Shown: positions 1 through 14,800, counted from the stretch's first letter. The stretch: DNA of 64,000 nt from Strongylocentrotus purpuratus (GCF_000002235.5 NW_022145613.1:5444447-5508446); one strand, 5' to 3'. Program-made: numbers and translations. Notes: generated from the sequence alone by a model not told the origin.

Positions 1-162
1 CTTTCTATGCTCATTACTCAGCCAGTATATATTTTCTTCCAAAATTGTTTGGCACATGTCATTTATTTGTAATCTTGAACATTCAGTGTAAGTTTCGTTT
101 GAAACTTTGATTCTGTGAGAATTAATTTTCTTTTTTTTACCAGAACTGGAGTTTATCTTTAA
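1..162. mobile_element. TTAA-flanked MITE, end fragment
   Basis: This is the terminal ~160 bp of a palindromic MITE whose other end lies before the window. It ends in CAGAACTGGAGTTTATCTTT followed by the TTAA site at 159-162. The whole segment matches the reverse complement of 45375-45530 almost base for base, and that copy begins at the matching TTAA. TTAA duplications are typical of piggyBac-type elements, so a piggyBac-like driver is inferred. No coding capacity is present. Confidence 0.7.
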
Positions 163-3100
163 TGTTGAGTTCAATAATATAATGGTGTCCATTTATGATC
201 CTTAACACAGGGCTGCACACTAAGCTTTTGTTAAGTGGGTCTCGATCAAACTTTTCATAAGTCTGTATGCATGAGCCCTGTGTAAAAAATAAGAAATAAA
301 ATAAACAAATAAAAATAAAAATCTTTAGGGGTCTAGACTTAGATTTTGGGCGCCCATGTATTCAGGGCACCTGCTAGCATCAAGCCCTACTATTCGGACT
401 GAATATGAATGAGAAATAAAATACTTGGTTCTGATATTTGAAAATCACTGTGCTCATGATTAATTAATTAAATAGTGTTTCTTTGAGGTGAGATTGTTTG
501 AAAAATGATTCTTTTTTCACTTTGATGTTAAGGGATCAATTCAACAAGCATTTTTGTGCTTTCTATGCCCCCACCACTTTCATTTACAAAATGAATTTGT
601 TACTGAGTCAATATGTGTTGTTTTATAGTGTAAGTAAATGATCTGTTTGACATAGTCACTGTTTCATATGTGAACAGGGAGAATAAGAACAGATTGGACG
701 TGAGGACAGGTATCCTTGTAGCAATCATCAGTCACTTTAATCTTTAGACTAATATTCCTCTCTCAATGAAGGCCATAAAAGCAATTGGTGTGCCTGTGCT
801 TGTCACGACACATTGGCAAAGAGAAGAGGAACAATAACAAGTTACTATCGTCAAACTTGTGCTTTTGGAATTTCAGCTCATCAGGGATATAGTGATGAGG
901 ATGATTAGGATGATGATGATGATGAGGCGGAGGACTGTATCATTTGCACCGGAATGTTTAGTGAAGGTTCTTTGTGGATTAGCCATGAAGCTAAGATGAT
1001 GATAAATGCATACAAGTACAATTTCATCACATAACCATACCCTACAAGAAGTTAGAGATCACTCTTCTCATTAACACGTCTGTCAACAATTTGAGTTAAA
1101 TTTAAAGATCATCGTCATGGTTAAGGAGATTCATACTCTTACAAATTTTGAAACCCAAATACACATCAACAATCACTATAAGTGGGACCATGGACAGCAA
1201 CTACATGTAACGTACTGGCTATGCAATGATAGAATTGTCATAACAGTGTCACTGCCTCGGTACAAATCACATCTAGGCCTCCTTCTGTAAACCTCTTATC
1301 CACGAACCTCGCTCTCGTTTCATAAACTTTGGAGTAGATAAAAGTCGGGGAGGAGGAGTATAACGACAGATACAAGATAATCTCGGCATAGATTGTATAG
1401 ACCTAGGGACTAGGGATGAGCTATTATTATGCGTCCCGATGCAAGTCCTTGATTTGCATTGCTTGCATTCCAATAGCAGCGTGATACCACAGCCAAGAGA
1501 ACATACCATGCACGCTTTCTAAACGTTATATAAACTCAGCCTCATTGCGCAGTCATATCAATTTCAAGTAAGTATGCATATTCACACTTCAGAACTACTC
1601 ATAAAGTTGTACTCAAAACAATCATGTGATAGCGAGAATAAAAGACAAATCTGTCAATCAGCAATTTTTATTATTCTGTGACTTTTCAAAGTAACAATTA
1701 CAGGGCAGGTGACATTATCAGTGTTGCCAGTCATACAGGGACAACCAAAATGTTTTAGACAATTTAAAGAGGCTTTGAATATTCATACCAATTTGGCTTT
1801 GATAGAACTTGGAGAGAAAAATATGGGGTGAAGTAAGTGAAAGCTTCAGAAACATTTGGTATAGAATAAGAAATTTACATGTGTAAATTTTCTGATGATA
1901 CTGGAAATTCCCTACTGGCAATAAGTTCTCTGCAATCTTTCATAATATAGCCTTCCTATCCTACTGCTACATTTGTACATCAAATCTTATAATTGTGCAC
2001 TGAATAAACATCAGGATAAACTTCAGTCTCCTTGCCCCTCAAACAGGCATGACATTCTAAAATCAATTAACTCTATTTTTAGAGTTCAACCAATTAAACA
2101 AGTACAGAACGGTTCAAATGACAAAACCATTCTTCACGACTAGGACAGAAGCCCTTTGAATTGGTTCCCGAAATGAAAAATCAGAGCAAATTCGACTTCC
2201 TTACTATTCCAGACCATTATTACATGCTAACTAAACCTGACACTCCAACAGTAACACTCACAGGTCATCTATCCCAAATGTTGAAACATATTGTTGTTTT
2301 CTGTCGCCACTTAACCCCTCTCTCTCTCTCTCTCTCTGACTCCTTTCAGCAGCTTTTAAAGACGTTGAACTAACGAAGCGCATTATTGAGAATGACATGG
2401 CGTAACTCTAACCAGGTGTGATATGCATCTCACTAATCATGCATTACGTGTTTTCCGTGATAATTTTGACCAGAGACTTGACACTATGGAATCTGTGCCT
2501 ATCCTCAATGTGGGTCGGGACCACTGGATGCCTGTTACAGCGCTGGGCAGAGAGTAATTGAAATTTTGTGATAATGCAGAAATTATGATAATCTGCGGTA
2601 TCACACCAGCTGATCTAGATTGTGATTTGAAGACAGATTGTTCTCCTTTGTTTGTTTATTCTCTCTAAAATATTTTCTTTAAAATGTCACTTTCCTAGAA
2701 AGCAGTCTCTGTGTAGCTCATTTACCGCAGGATTAGTTATACAATAATTGTAAGGTCAGAAATGTAATGATATCATTATGAATTAAGCATTCAAAATAAA
2801 TCTCATATATATCAACTACCACATCTATATGATCAACCAAATAGCCATAAAATGGATGCTATTTGTTCTCTCTTCCCAACTTACATGTAAAACCTTCAGC
2901 ATGCAGACTGAATCAAATAATGGCTATCTTCATAAGATATAGAACAACTGCATTTTTCAATTTGTGTTCAGAATTATTCTTTTTAAATCAATAAAACAAC
3001 ATAAGTAAAACATAACACATTTTAAAGTCTCCATTTAGGAAACCCCTATAACAGGTTATGTAGATGTTACAAATTCAATTTTTTTTTCATTGAGGTGGAT

Positions 3101-4361
3101 TCCACTATAATTTGGAACTGATTCAAGTCAAAAGTGGGATGATCCCTTTACCATGACTCCTCCGAAGTTAGCAAGTAAAATATATTGGCAAAGAGTTATT
3201 TCTGTTGTACCACAAAGAAAAATATTATCATGCTTACTGAAAACAGTTTTCCTTAATTAAAATTTCATTTCATTGAAACTTTCAGGATTTCTCTTTTCCT
3301 CAGATGAAAAGAATTCACCAGTAGTATACTTTCAAAACCATGCCAAAATGTTAAAAGGTACCTATAGTGTTTGTCTGCCAACGTGGTAAAGTTGTAAGCT
3401 AAATATGCTAAATACATATATCATCATATCCTATAATATCAAATATACACACGCTAAGTAATTCAGGAAAAATAGAATCATGCAGAAGAAAATGCGAGGA
3501 TACGGTCTACCGATACCACAACATATTTTGAAAGGGGTATTCTTTCATCGAAGCTACCTGTGATAAATGTACATGCTATGTAACAATCCACTGTGTAACC
3601 TAGTGGCTGAAAAGATGTTTTCATAGGACCACATTTTGCCTTGATCTGGCGCCAACGTAAATAGGGCTGCTTTGTTGTCTTTACAATGATTTGTACTGTG
3701 CATATATTTGTAATATTATACTACTACATTAATTTGTATTGCACGTTTTAGTGCCATTTTGTGGTCACCAAACGGATGTGAATGTGAATTGAATCTAGCA
3801 TCCAACAAACAGTTTTTAAACACTAAATATGGCATTTGAGGCTAGGATATGTTTGAAAGAAATATACATGTAAGCATTTATAACAAACCTAAGACCAACG
3901 GCCTCCCCCTTACCTACTTCACACTGACAGTCATGAGTACGTAGCAAGTAGCATAGTCTTGAGTACATGTCATTCACAGGAAAAGTTGCTAATTTGAAGA
4001 GAATTTGATCCATAACGAAGATCTAGTCATGAATAGGATAGCCCCCTCGACCCCCCCCCCCCCCTTCACACTGACAGTCATGACAGTATGTAGTGTGATG
4101 ATTCACGGGTAGGAATGCGGTAACAACATTCCGACATGGAGTCAGCAACCATGCTCAATAAACTATCCAAATCTGTACTTTAATAAATACTTCTCATACT
4201 ATCAACCCCTAGATGAAAGGGAAGACATTGTTTTGAAAGGAAATAAAAACAAATTACATCAGCAGTAACAGAAGTAGTGGATGTAGTAAGTAGTAGTAGA
4301 AAAGAAGTAGTAGTATATAATCATAGAGTATTGAAATTAATCTCAACTTGATTTCTTGATG
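163..4361. other. Non-coding stretch, no gene recognised
   Basis: This AT-rich sequence has no supported coding exon. It holds a short (TC)n microsatellite near 2317-2338, a (GATGAT)n patch near 898-926 and a C14 tract near 4051. The segment 206-370 resembles 41390-41525 (shared phrases such as GTCTAGAC and TGCATGAG), so it is an old dispersed repeat. It may be intron or 3' flank of the minus-strand gene that starts near 19 kb. Confidence 0.6.
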
Positions 4362-4768
4362 AAATGTAGGTATTCAGTCTTGTAAATCATGCAATCTAAT
4401 CGAGTACTGTATAAACAACTTCATCATAAACCATCAGTAGTTGAGTCTATAAGTTTTTATGATGAGGTTGTAAGTAGTATACCGGTAAGTATAAGTTAGG
4501 AGTAGTACAGCAGCAATGAATCCAATTGTAAACCTGAAACAATTCCTTTTTGTCAAGAGTACCATATTCTTGAGGAACAATCATACATTGTACTTCTGTC
4601 AAATATGAGAATCCTGGATCCACAACCGAGAAAAGGGTCAATGCTCAGCAGTCTAAAGTCTATCCAATCCTGTCTCAGCAGAGACACAACTACTGATGGT
4701 TTATGATGAAGTTGTTTATACAGTCCTCAATTAGATTGCATGATTTACAAGACTGAATACCTACATTT
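4362..4768. repeat. Long inverted repeat, 82-bp arms
   Basis: The arms at 4362-4443 and 4687-4768 are reverse complements over 82 bp with about two mismatches, separated by ~243 bp of unrelated spacer. The outer ends read AAATGTAGGTATTCAGTC and its complement. No convincing target duplication was found outside the arms, so it could be a MITE or an inverted local duplication. A transcript across it would fold into a long stem. Confidence 0.85.
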
Positions 4769-7488
4769 GTAACTTTGGCGCTAATAACAAGAAACAAATC
4801 ATATTTTATACCACCTCACAGGTTCTTTGAAGGTTGTTCTAAGATACTCGGACATGACTATTAGCCACTCTCATCACTTCTTCCATACTTCAAATCATAG
4901 ATGGTGATATTTTCTATAAAATATATTTCACAGTTCCAAAATTCCCATACCGGAGCTCAAGATAAGCTTTAAACTTCACTTTGAAAAGTTCTACTTGATA
5001 AAGTTCAAATATTATAAAATTCACACAATTTTAATTTCATACTGTACTGAATTTCATTTTCGAAGCTCCACAACAGGAGATAATTCAAACCACATTAACT
5101 GTCCACATCATTGAAATTCTTTCATAAACATGCATTGTAACACTTTCAGACAAAATTTCAATCACTATGGAATCCAATATTTTTGCTGATGTTTTGGTTA
5201 GCAAGTGTGAAAGCCTGTCAAAGATGCTGACTTACATGTAATAATAGCTTCAAAGGCAAGCAAAACAGAGAAACATTGAATAAAGTTATGTTAAACTCTG
5301 CAATAAGATCATGTGCAAGTTCAGGACCATTCTTTGAAGTGTGAATATGGGCAATGAGATCTCTTTTCTAGCACGAAACCATGCTGAGATGGACTCGGCA
5401 GGCACTCTTTGGCTAGCTGATTCCTACAGGATCTTGCGGTAGGATGGCACCCCCTAGCCTCCTAAACCATTTCCACGCGTTCGCTGTCAAAACTGACAAG
5501 TGTAGATGGACTCCCCGGTTTTACAAGTACACAGATTTGATCTGATGGGACCATGCCATGGAACCTACGGTAAGACTGACTTACTGAAGTTAGAGGACAA
5601 AAGCATATGAAGGTCATGTCATTATACGGTAGAGGTATGAGGGCAAGACAGGTGCAATGTATTGGTTGACATATAATACATCTAAGTTCAGGGATTGCAT
5701 ACGTTTATCAAGCTGTGTCTCTCTAAAAGAAAAGAAAAGGCGGGTTCAACAACAGGGCTTGCCATAGTCAGCTAAGCATTAAAAAGCCTACTTATATTAT
5801 TCATTCAAATAATATTTGTACATGTATCATGCATCGTATCATTCCCTTCAACAAAGAAGGGCATCCCAGTGCGCTGCATTTTGCATTTGTCCAAAGAAAG
5901 GATGCCAAGTCCCAGGTGTTACTTAGGATTTTGTTCCAGGTCGATGCTAACTGTTCTGATCTGGGCATGATCAAATATACTTTTTGTTCTTCACTGTTCA
6001 TAAGTTATATGATGTATCACCAGCCTATATGCCCATATGATGCACAGATGAACAACTGAAGACATACAGTTCAATTAGCAATTAGCATATAATGTTGAGG
6101 TTAACTTTGCATCATCTGCTGTGAGGCCATAATGGGGATAACTAATTGAACGGTTCATGTTCCAATTGTTTGGACATTTATAAGCAGAGCCCAATTAGCT
6201 GCAGAATGGTATAAAAGAGTCTTTAGAGTAGGAAAAATAGCTCTAAAAGAAAAGTGAAGAAGGATAAGAGCCTCTCATGAATCATACACCAGCTTATTTT
6301 AGTGGGGAGGGGGCGGGGGTTCCCCCAACACTCCAATAAAAGTGATCATCCTACTGCATAATGAAGGAATAAAAGCGGCTGAATTTGTTTTGAATCTTAA
6401 AAGTACAATAACTTCTTCATTGCAAGATTCCATTATATCCTATCACAAAGAACATACCAATACACCAACACCGAAGAGTCTGGCATCTTTCTTTACAAAC
6501 CTCCCACCGTTTTCTTCCGCCCTAGACCGTAATTGAATGACTTTTGTCAACCCTTATCATCAGGGTTGTCGAGGCGTCATCATCGCTAGCTGGCTGGCTG
6601 TCCCCGATGAAGAGGGAAAGCGGACGCATGCTGCTCAGGCAGCTGCCCCTCGTGTGCCAAATATGGAGGTAGCACGCTTGGTAGAAATGTGCATGCATCA
6701 CGTAGTTCTGCAGACTTTGTATCTTATGCAATTTTCAATACAACACTGCAATACATAGCTTTAAACATGAATCTTTTTCTCAAACTATTTAAATCTTTTT
6801 TTACAAATAGTAATTAATTCAAAGTGGAATATAAAGAAAGAACATCGCTAACAATGCTAACTTATGGCTGCTTAAAGTATGAGAGCTTTCCTTTATAGCA
6901 CTCTCCTGCACATTTGCTACAGGCTTTTACAGATATAAACTGCAAATATTAAATTAACCTTTCTTTATCTTTTTTCACATACTATGTTTTCAAAGAAAAT
7001 TCAACTCGTCCCCTTCTATTCATCTGTATCTTTTACAACAAGAACTGTACTGCCCCATTCTCTAGACAGCCTAGTATCATTTCTATCCAAAATAGCCATT
7101 AAAATGGTTGCTGTTTACAATTTTGCAATGCAGAGGTCCCTAAAAGTCATTTAAAAATATTTCAAGAGCTTCATACTACATGTATGAACTTTCATTTGTG
7201 GTGAAGGCGATGAAGCAATAATTTATAGATACCTACATTAGATGTTATGGGTATACACCAAAGTAAAAACACATCACCAAATGTTTTAAAACACAAACCT
7301 ATATGTACTTAGGCACGAACATGTTGCAACATGAAAAGCTGGGAGTAAAATTAGAAATTTGAAAAAAAATAACTTTCCTTTTGAACTTAAACCATTTGAT
7401 TTCTCAAGTCCTGGGAGTGACCTATCTGTTCTCCTTTTTTCAGTTAATGCAGAATGCTAACAATTTACTTTCTTGGGGTGACAATTCT
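4769..7488. other. Non-coding stretch with one GC-rich island
   Basis: No gene is recognised here. The sequence is AT-rich except for 5350-5560 and 6556-6680, which are clearly richer in GC. The second island is open in two plus-strand frames between a possible acceptor (TTATCATCAG) and a possible donor (GAG then GTAGCA), but its translation matches no family I know. Confidence 0.45.
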
Positions 7489-7665
7489 AGATCAGGACCC
7501 AGTTGCACAAAACTTACTATTGATGGTGACTTTTCCATCAATGGTACCTACCATGGAAACCTTGATTTTGATTGCCTGCTGAGCCCTGTTACCATGGTAT
7601 TAGCCATTGATGGCAAATTTGGCATCAATGGTAAGTTTTATGCAACAGCTAGGGCCCTTCAGTTT
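7489..7665. mobile_element. Palindromic MITE
   Basis: The left half (CAGTTGCACAAAACTTAC onward) is the reverse complement of the right half (GTAAGTTTTATGCAACAG), with several mismatches. Each half carries the CCATCAATGG-type internal motif. The outer ends are GGACCC and GGGCCC. It is non-coding and its superfamily is not assigned. Confidence 0.7.
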
Positions 7666-10600
7666 TAAAACACTCTTTGATATGAGCAAAAACTTTGAAA
7701 AGCTGCTAACATCCAGTAAAATCAGCCATCTATACAATACACAGATGAGGACTAAAAGGCATTAACTTTGTGTAAAATAATGCCCTTCTGGCTCTCAGCG
7801 GATGGAAAATAAGCTCAAGATTTGATTATATCATCAGACCATGGATTCAATCTGGTTTTATGTACATAACTGTGCATCGCAATGCCTCCATTTGAATGTA
7901 ACTGTAGTGTTTGTATTTTCTTAAAAGCAATTATCCAGTTAATCATCAACCACAAAACACATACAAACATTGGAGTCTAAGCATACAAACAGATATTAAA
8001 ACCTTGGCAAACTTAGAGGAGGGTTTTAATTATGCCAGGAGATTTACATGTACTTAAATTATACTGCTTTACCAACTGCAAGTATAAAAAAAGGATCATT
8101 TTGATTTTAAGTTTATATATTATAGCAACTGCTTGATTTTTTAAATCATTTATATATAATATTATGTAAAAATCATGTGCAATTCAGCATTATGGCTGCT
8201 ATATTACACTTTGATAAACCACTTTGAATGAATGAATGAATTAATGAATGAATGAATGAATGAATGAACTAATGAAAGAATGAATGAACGAATGAAAGAA
8301 TGAATGAATGAATGAACAATGAATGGAAGATCAATTTAAGGATACTTCAGTTCATTTTAAAAGAACAATGAACAGAATATTTGACTAAAATAAAGTTTTA
8401 GTCAAGAGTCATTATTAACACTTAAATCTTTAACATTAAATTGCTGTTTAAAATCAAAATAAGATTAAATATTAAATTGAAGGTACAATTCAACAAGACA
8501 CACACACACACTGAAATCAAATTTGTTCCTTATAATTACGGATGTGAGATGACCGCAAATCGTGGGAAACTTAAAACATGTGTGACGCATTCTTGTCATT
8601 TGAAACTTCTCAAAACAAAGCCGAAAAGAATTTTAAGCAAGGAAGTACACTAGACGACTGATACCATGATGTCAGAAACAGACGATGGTTTGCTCATCCT
8701 CTCAAATATTCTCTGCATCCTCTCTCTCTCTCTCTCATCCCCCATCTTTGGCTCCACTCTAATACAAAAATAGATTTCTAATTGTATCGATATAGTCCAG
8801 AGAGAATGATGATGACCTATTCTGTCTGTCTTTGAACACTGTTCTTTTGCTTTATTATAGATTCAAGAAAAGCATAGAATAATATATATCACAAGGATAT
8901 ATAATTACTGGTATTCACATTTGAGATACCAGGGCTGTACAACCCCTGAACATACAAAGACCAGACATTTGCTCTGGCTTAGCCCCAAGCTTTATTTTCT
9001 AGGGTTAGGATTGGGAACTTTGGGATTAAGGTTAGGATTGGGAACTTTGGGATTAAGGTTAGCATTTAAGTTTGGGTCTGGTTTAGGTCCAGGATTAGGG
9101 AAAGTATTTTGATCCACAGCTGAAGTTAGGTATTTTGTTACTGCAATAACTGTCACCAGAGCCTGTGTCATAGATAAGAGGCTGTACATAAATGAAAGCA
9201 CCATGATTTCTGCTACTGGTGATGATCCAGATTTTTAATGGGCTATTGCAACCAGTTCTGAGGCCACGTTATCTCAGATAACCTTTAGTCCCTATCATCT
9301 GTAATGATGTTTGTCTTTTGACCTCAACTATTCGATAACTGAAAATGAAAATAGCTCGTACTGGAAGTGAACAGTCCAGTAAAATACAGAGTATACCCCG
9401 AGTACAAGTACCGTGTGCTGTTTGGTAATATCAGTATCAACACATGTACATGAGGTTTATATTCAAAGGTATAATCTAATTTATGAAACTACTCCAAGTA
9501 TAAACAGTAAAAAATGATGGAAAGCAAGATATGTGTTGGCATTTATTAGACATTCCTTTGAACTTACTGCTGCAGTTTTTATATTTCTTCTATTTTTGAA
9601 GACTTTTACCATGGAACTAATGAGATTTGTATTATTCTTATCAAAAATTAACATTAATTAGACAGCCTCTTTTATTTTTCCCCCACTAATGTAGACATGT
9701 GTCTTTCATCTAGATACAAGAACATTTCATGATGGCACAATCGGATATACAAGTATGCAGACAAGTCTAGGTGTATGTTTGCAGGTGTTTGAGGGCAAAT
9801 TGATACTTTAGAACATGGGAGTTCACTTTGAACTTTCATATTTAAACAGTTGCACAAGAATGCTGATAAGGCTTTCAAAGTTCACGACCAACTGACTCAT
9901 AGTCACATAATAAAACAATAAAAACATATTTATGACACTTTGAACAGTTTGAAATAGTGAGGGAATTAGAGTTACTGTATCATATTTAACTTCTAGATGT
10001 ACAATATGGTTACTTTTCTATAACTGTTTTGATAATATAATGTTCATGTACCGGTAGTTCTCCCTCTTTTGCCCTGAAATGTTGGTAAAAAGTACAAGAG
10101 GCAAAACTGAAGGATCAAAGTACATTAACTGTAGCACAAATTTAAACAAAAAAGTTTTATGGGCTAGGATTGTACGCCCGAATTGACTTCACTAACTGGA
10201 TTTATGTCAGGATGTGGGAGGGTGCAAAATGACACTCAGGTTCATTCTTTTGTTCTAGCCCAATCGCTGCTGTAGATAATTTAATTTCAATGCCACTTTT
10301 AATTAACTTAATATTGAGAAATAAGCAATGGCCTACATCAGACAGGTAGTCTTGAAAGTGGGATATAAATGTAAATGTATAACATGTACATGTCAGGACA
10401 TATTTGACAGACTTTATTCAACATATTCTCAAGCATAAATACATATATGGAGTTGCGTGGTATACACTGTATATGCATGCTCAGAATGAATTCTATACAT
10501 ACGGTACATAGCATACGGCTAGAGTGGAAATGGTATTGAGCTTGACTTGTTTGTTCCACTTTTGACAGCAATAGAAGTATTTGCACTTTGGGTAAACTGC

Positions 10601-11702
10601 ACAGCCCAACCCAGTCCCAGGGTTCTGGGAGAGCTATATCTCATTTGCATGCCGCTAGCTGCTCAATGAATCAATCTAGAGCACTGGTGGAGTTTTGGAG
10701 CTGCAAACCGTGCCATATACACCCCTCCCCACCCCCCTTTATTTTAAAAGCAACATTGCACACCCTAATTACTTTAAACAAAAACTTTGCCCTCTCTTTG
10801 AAATTCTTGACCTAGAAGCACCTGTAAAATGTTGGTAACCATTTTTCCTTGTCATAATTTTATTTTACTAGTGCCTCCCCCCCCCCCCCCCCACCTTTTT
10901 TAATATAGATATACACAACTTGATATGCCCCTGATCTAGGGTGTATTGAAAGCCAAAGGTTGATTCCTGGCAGAGCTTCTTTTTATTAATAGTATTCTCC
11001 ATCATTGTATTCCCATATGGAAGAAAAATACATGTACATGTAGTCATGTACAGCTGTAGCATATTAAAGGGATTGTTTTGAAATGATTGCATAGCTAAGC
11101 TTGAGGGCTTAGACCCATAAAAATAAACCTACAATGTACATGTATGCCTACAATTTTTATTTTAGAAATCTAGCACCATAGTGCAACAAACACAAATTTG
11201 AAAAAAATATCTGTACCCTCCTTGTCATGAAAGTGACAACCTTATTATGACCTCAAGTACATGTACCACTTGATAACTTAGTGATGGTTTGAAACTTTGA
11301 ATACACCACGCAATCAATATCAAACCACTCAGAATCGTACAAGTAGTTATTAATTTCTTTGATTGTGCAATGGTGCAGCGGCCAGTGGGCCCTAAATGAA
11401 AATGGAGCCTATTTGAAGCGTTCAAAGTCATAATACTCCCACATGGTAGACAAATAACCACTGACAAATAATCTACCACCAGGACCAACTCCCGCCATGT
11501 AATAACATGGAGTATGTAGGCTACAAGCAAATACCTATACACCTACACAGAAAACCTAAATGGCAACAACTACAAAAAAAAGGACAACTTGTCTGTTTAG
11601 AGCCAAAAAGGTGTTAACTCTGTGCAAGAGGATAGGACTTTACGTCCTCCTGGCTCTAACAAAGTTTGTTAATTCTACAATGGAGGAGTGTACATATACT
11701 TG
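7666..11702. other. Non-coding stretch with microsatellites
   Basis: A (TGAA)n array runs at about 8226-8320, there is a short (CA)n at 8504-8512 and a (TC)n at 8709-8726. A ~26-bp unit containing GGATTGGGAACTTTGGG is repeated twice at 9005-9060. A C17 tract lies near 10876. No coding exon is supported; short open frames here coincide with low-complexity sequence. Confidence 0.6.
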
Positions 11703-11704
11703 TA

Positions 11705-11894
11705 CAGTCAAACCTGCTATAGTGACCACCTGTCTACAAAGACCACCTGTCTACAAGGGCCACATTTGTTGTTTCCCTTGAAAATGATTTCTCATTGAAT
11801 CATGTACTGAAGAAACCTGTCTACAAAGACCACCTGTCTACAAAGGCCACTTTTTGTGTTTCCCTTGGGCGGTCACTATAGACAGGTTTGACTG
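11705..11894. mobile_element. pogo/Tc1-like MITE with TA duplication
   Basis: A 190-bp element begins CAGTCAAACCTG and ends CAGGTTTGACTG, with TA on both sides (11703-11704 and 11895-11896). Inside, the phrases AGTGACCACCTGTCTAC and ACAAAGACCACCTGTC recur. A TA duplication and CAG...CTG termini fit the Tc1/mariner/pogo superfamily. It has no open frame. A diverged second copy lies at 18195-18500. Confidence 0.8.
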
Positions 11895-11896
11895 TA

Positions 11897-14800
11897 TATA
11901 TAAATGCCAATACAAAACAACAATGTATGTACATGTAAAGTGTATAGAGGCCATTTTTCACATATAAACATGAAGGCCTATGTACGTACTTATAATGTAG
12001 GCCAACCGCCTAAACTTTCTCCTGATATCATTCAACAAATGCCTGTCCCCATAACCCCTACTAGTAGGCTGATGTTAGTGGTAAACCTACACAACATCTA
12101 GGCTAACATGCATGAGGACCATGCAAGGAGTTCTTACGTGGAAGCGTGTAACACAATGGGACCGAATCCTGCATCCTTGCCTAACATTCTGAAGGGGATC
12201 TCTACAATAGTCCCTGCACTTTACTACGAAGCTATATATTTACATACTTTTATTCAGTCTTCTCACTAGAATCACAAGTCCTTGTGATGCCACAACAAGT
12301 AACAGTAAACAATTATATAAGCTCACATGGAATGTAGAAACTTTCTACTAGAAGCAAAAGAAAACATAGTATTTAAAGAAGCCACTGCTCACTTGTGGAA
12401 GCAGAAAGGTTTATAAAAAGTTGATGTATAAAGTTGAGAAACATTCAATAAAAGCAATTAATTACAAGACATTCCAAGGGTATATTTCATTTTGTGAAAT
12501 ACTATGGTCTAAACTGTTATCATTTCATGCATTCATTTTGTCTTCTTCTGGTTGCAGATCCATAAAGTTTCACATAAAGTGTAATAATACCTACACTGTG
12601 ACTGTATGCAAGTATGCCACTATTTAAAACAGACTTCACATATTCCAACTTGCATCGTTATCAAATAACATCAACCTATTTCATGAACGGATTTGTAATA
12701 AACACATATGGTCTTTCCAACCACATGGCAAAATAAATGAACCATGCATAGTTGTCACTCGACAAAAAAAATCTTCACGCATAGTTTTTATTCCAGAATA
12801 CATCTACTAAATAATCATTTTAGATGTCTACATGTAAATTAATTGAAAATATCTCAATAAAACACTCTTTAGAAGTTGATTTATGCCTTCTCACCTACAT
12901 GTACAATGAAAATTAATTTGGGGATGAGTTGTTCCCTTTAACGGCCATGTCAATCCAGCCTAAAATTAGGTTGATTTCAAATCATTAATAAAAGAAAATT
13001 AGCAAAACCAATCTCTTATATTTTAATAGGGTTGATGTACTGTACATTGTATATTGGTGTATTCAGGCTAGGGTTGAAGTTAGACGATTGAAAAGTAGTT
13101 TTATAAGTGTTAGAAACTGACCACTGAGGGACATACTCATATGCTATAAGAAGTGCAAACATATTATTTCTAAAAATAAAATGTTCTTCCCTGTCTGGGA
13201 GTAGACTAGTAACTTGTTGATTTGTACTGCTGTGTAAATAAAACCTCAGAAAACCAACCTCTGTGGATCTTTGTTCCATTCAATTGTTACTCATCACATG
13301 CACCTCTCATATAAAATGAAGTGCGATATTCCTTGCTTCAGTCTATTCAGTTCAATGACTTGGTTTTTGCGGACGCATTTAGGATGTTTGTATTGTGCAA
13401 CTTTACATACATTGTATGCAACCCTTTTCCAAGAACTGAAAAACTTGACAACTAAAGATTAATGATTCACAGCCAAAGATATGTCATAATTGCAGTCATC
13501 ACAATCATGTGACAGAGTGTATAATTTTCAATGGCAGATCCTAGATTCTTTGACAAGGAAAAGGGGTGGGGGTCTCAAAATTCCCTGAGAAGAATAAAAT
13601 ATGGTTACAACTTCTTCCATAGTGACATGTAAATTTATAAACATGTTTCAAAGGAAAATGACAAGAAAAATAAAAATCTCACTGTGGGATGTGGTGGCGT
13701 GGAGGGAGGGAGGGGTATACACAAGTAGGCCTAAGTGTAGTTTTGTTACGGCAATTCTTTAATGGCATAACTATTTCAATTTTACATATTTTTTACTCAA
13801 GTGTGCAATAAATAGATTGCAGAAATTGTTTGACCAAGGGAGATGGAGGGGGGGGGGAATATCCAGCTCTGCTACTGAGGTTTGGCAGTCAGAGTTCCTT
13901 CAACTAGGGTGAGCTTTTGAAATGAAATTCTACTACTTTAAAGTCAGAAATCTGAAGCAATATTTTTGTGTTACATGTAACTGATGTAATATCATACTTT
14001 TGTGTTAATTGCTTTTCAAATAAATCAATTAATAGTATCTCAAATATATAATGACCCAATCGTTAAAAGTGTGCTGATCAAACTGTACATTGTACTTCTT
14101 TAGTCCATACAATTACAGATGACCATTATATCCTTCCAAAAAGAGCTCTTAACCTCCTACAAAGTCCTTCTATATACACAATCACTCAAATAACCTTGCC
14201 ATCCATAGAAATGAGCTGGACATATACTATGACTTGTACTGAGTTGTCAAAGTTTTACAATGGAGTTGCATAATAAGACCAATGACTGTACGGTTAAAAC
14301 TTTAAAATAGTATGTGAATCAGGAGAGCTGGGGAACGCCAATCTTTATATCATGATGCAATCCAGTCAGACCCTCATACGTGTAGGTCCCAATAACTGCT
14401 ACTTTGTTCTTACAATGATGTAATCATTAGTCAAATGGACATCAATTCATCAAACTACATTGTACACATATACCAATCAATAGAGCAAATGGATTTGTGG
14501 CAAACAAAACCACAAAACCAGACCCCCTTGACAATTTCCCTTCTCTGGGAGTGTCATCCCATCACCATAGCAACCTTGCCAAGCATCTCAAAACATATCA
14601 TTTGTTTCAAAACTCCATGGACTTTCAAACTTTCTCCTGTTATGATTCATGAAGGTAAGTAAGAATGAGTCATGTAAAATCAGAAACAAGTTGATCATAC
14701 AGGTATCTTCTAGTGCACAGCACAGCACATGGACGAGGAGTATATAAAGGACTTCAAACAAATGGATGACTTTTCCAAACAAACTAAATGTTAAAATTCC

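Noticed and set aside
2418-2558. Possible short coding segment (MHLTNHALRVFRDNFDQRLD...)
   Set aside because: It reads plausibly for ~44 codons, but there is no family match I can name, no splice context and no neighbouring exon.
11225-11542. 105-codon minus-strand open frame with hydrophobic stretches
   Set aside because: No signal-peptide start context, no homology recognised, and its composition is explained by AT-rich DNA.
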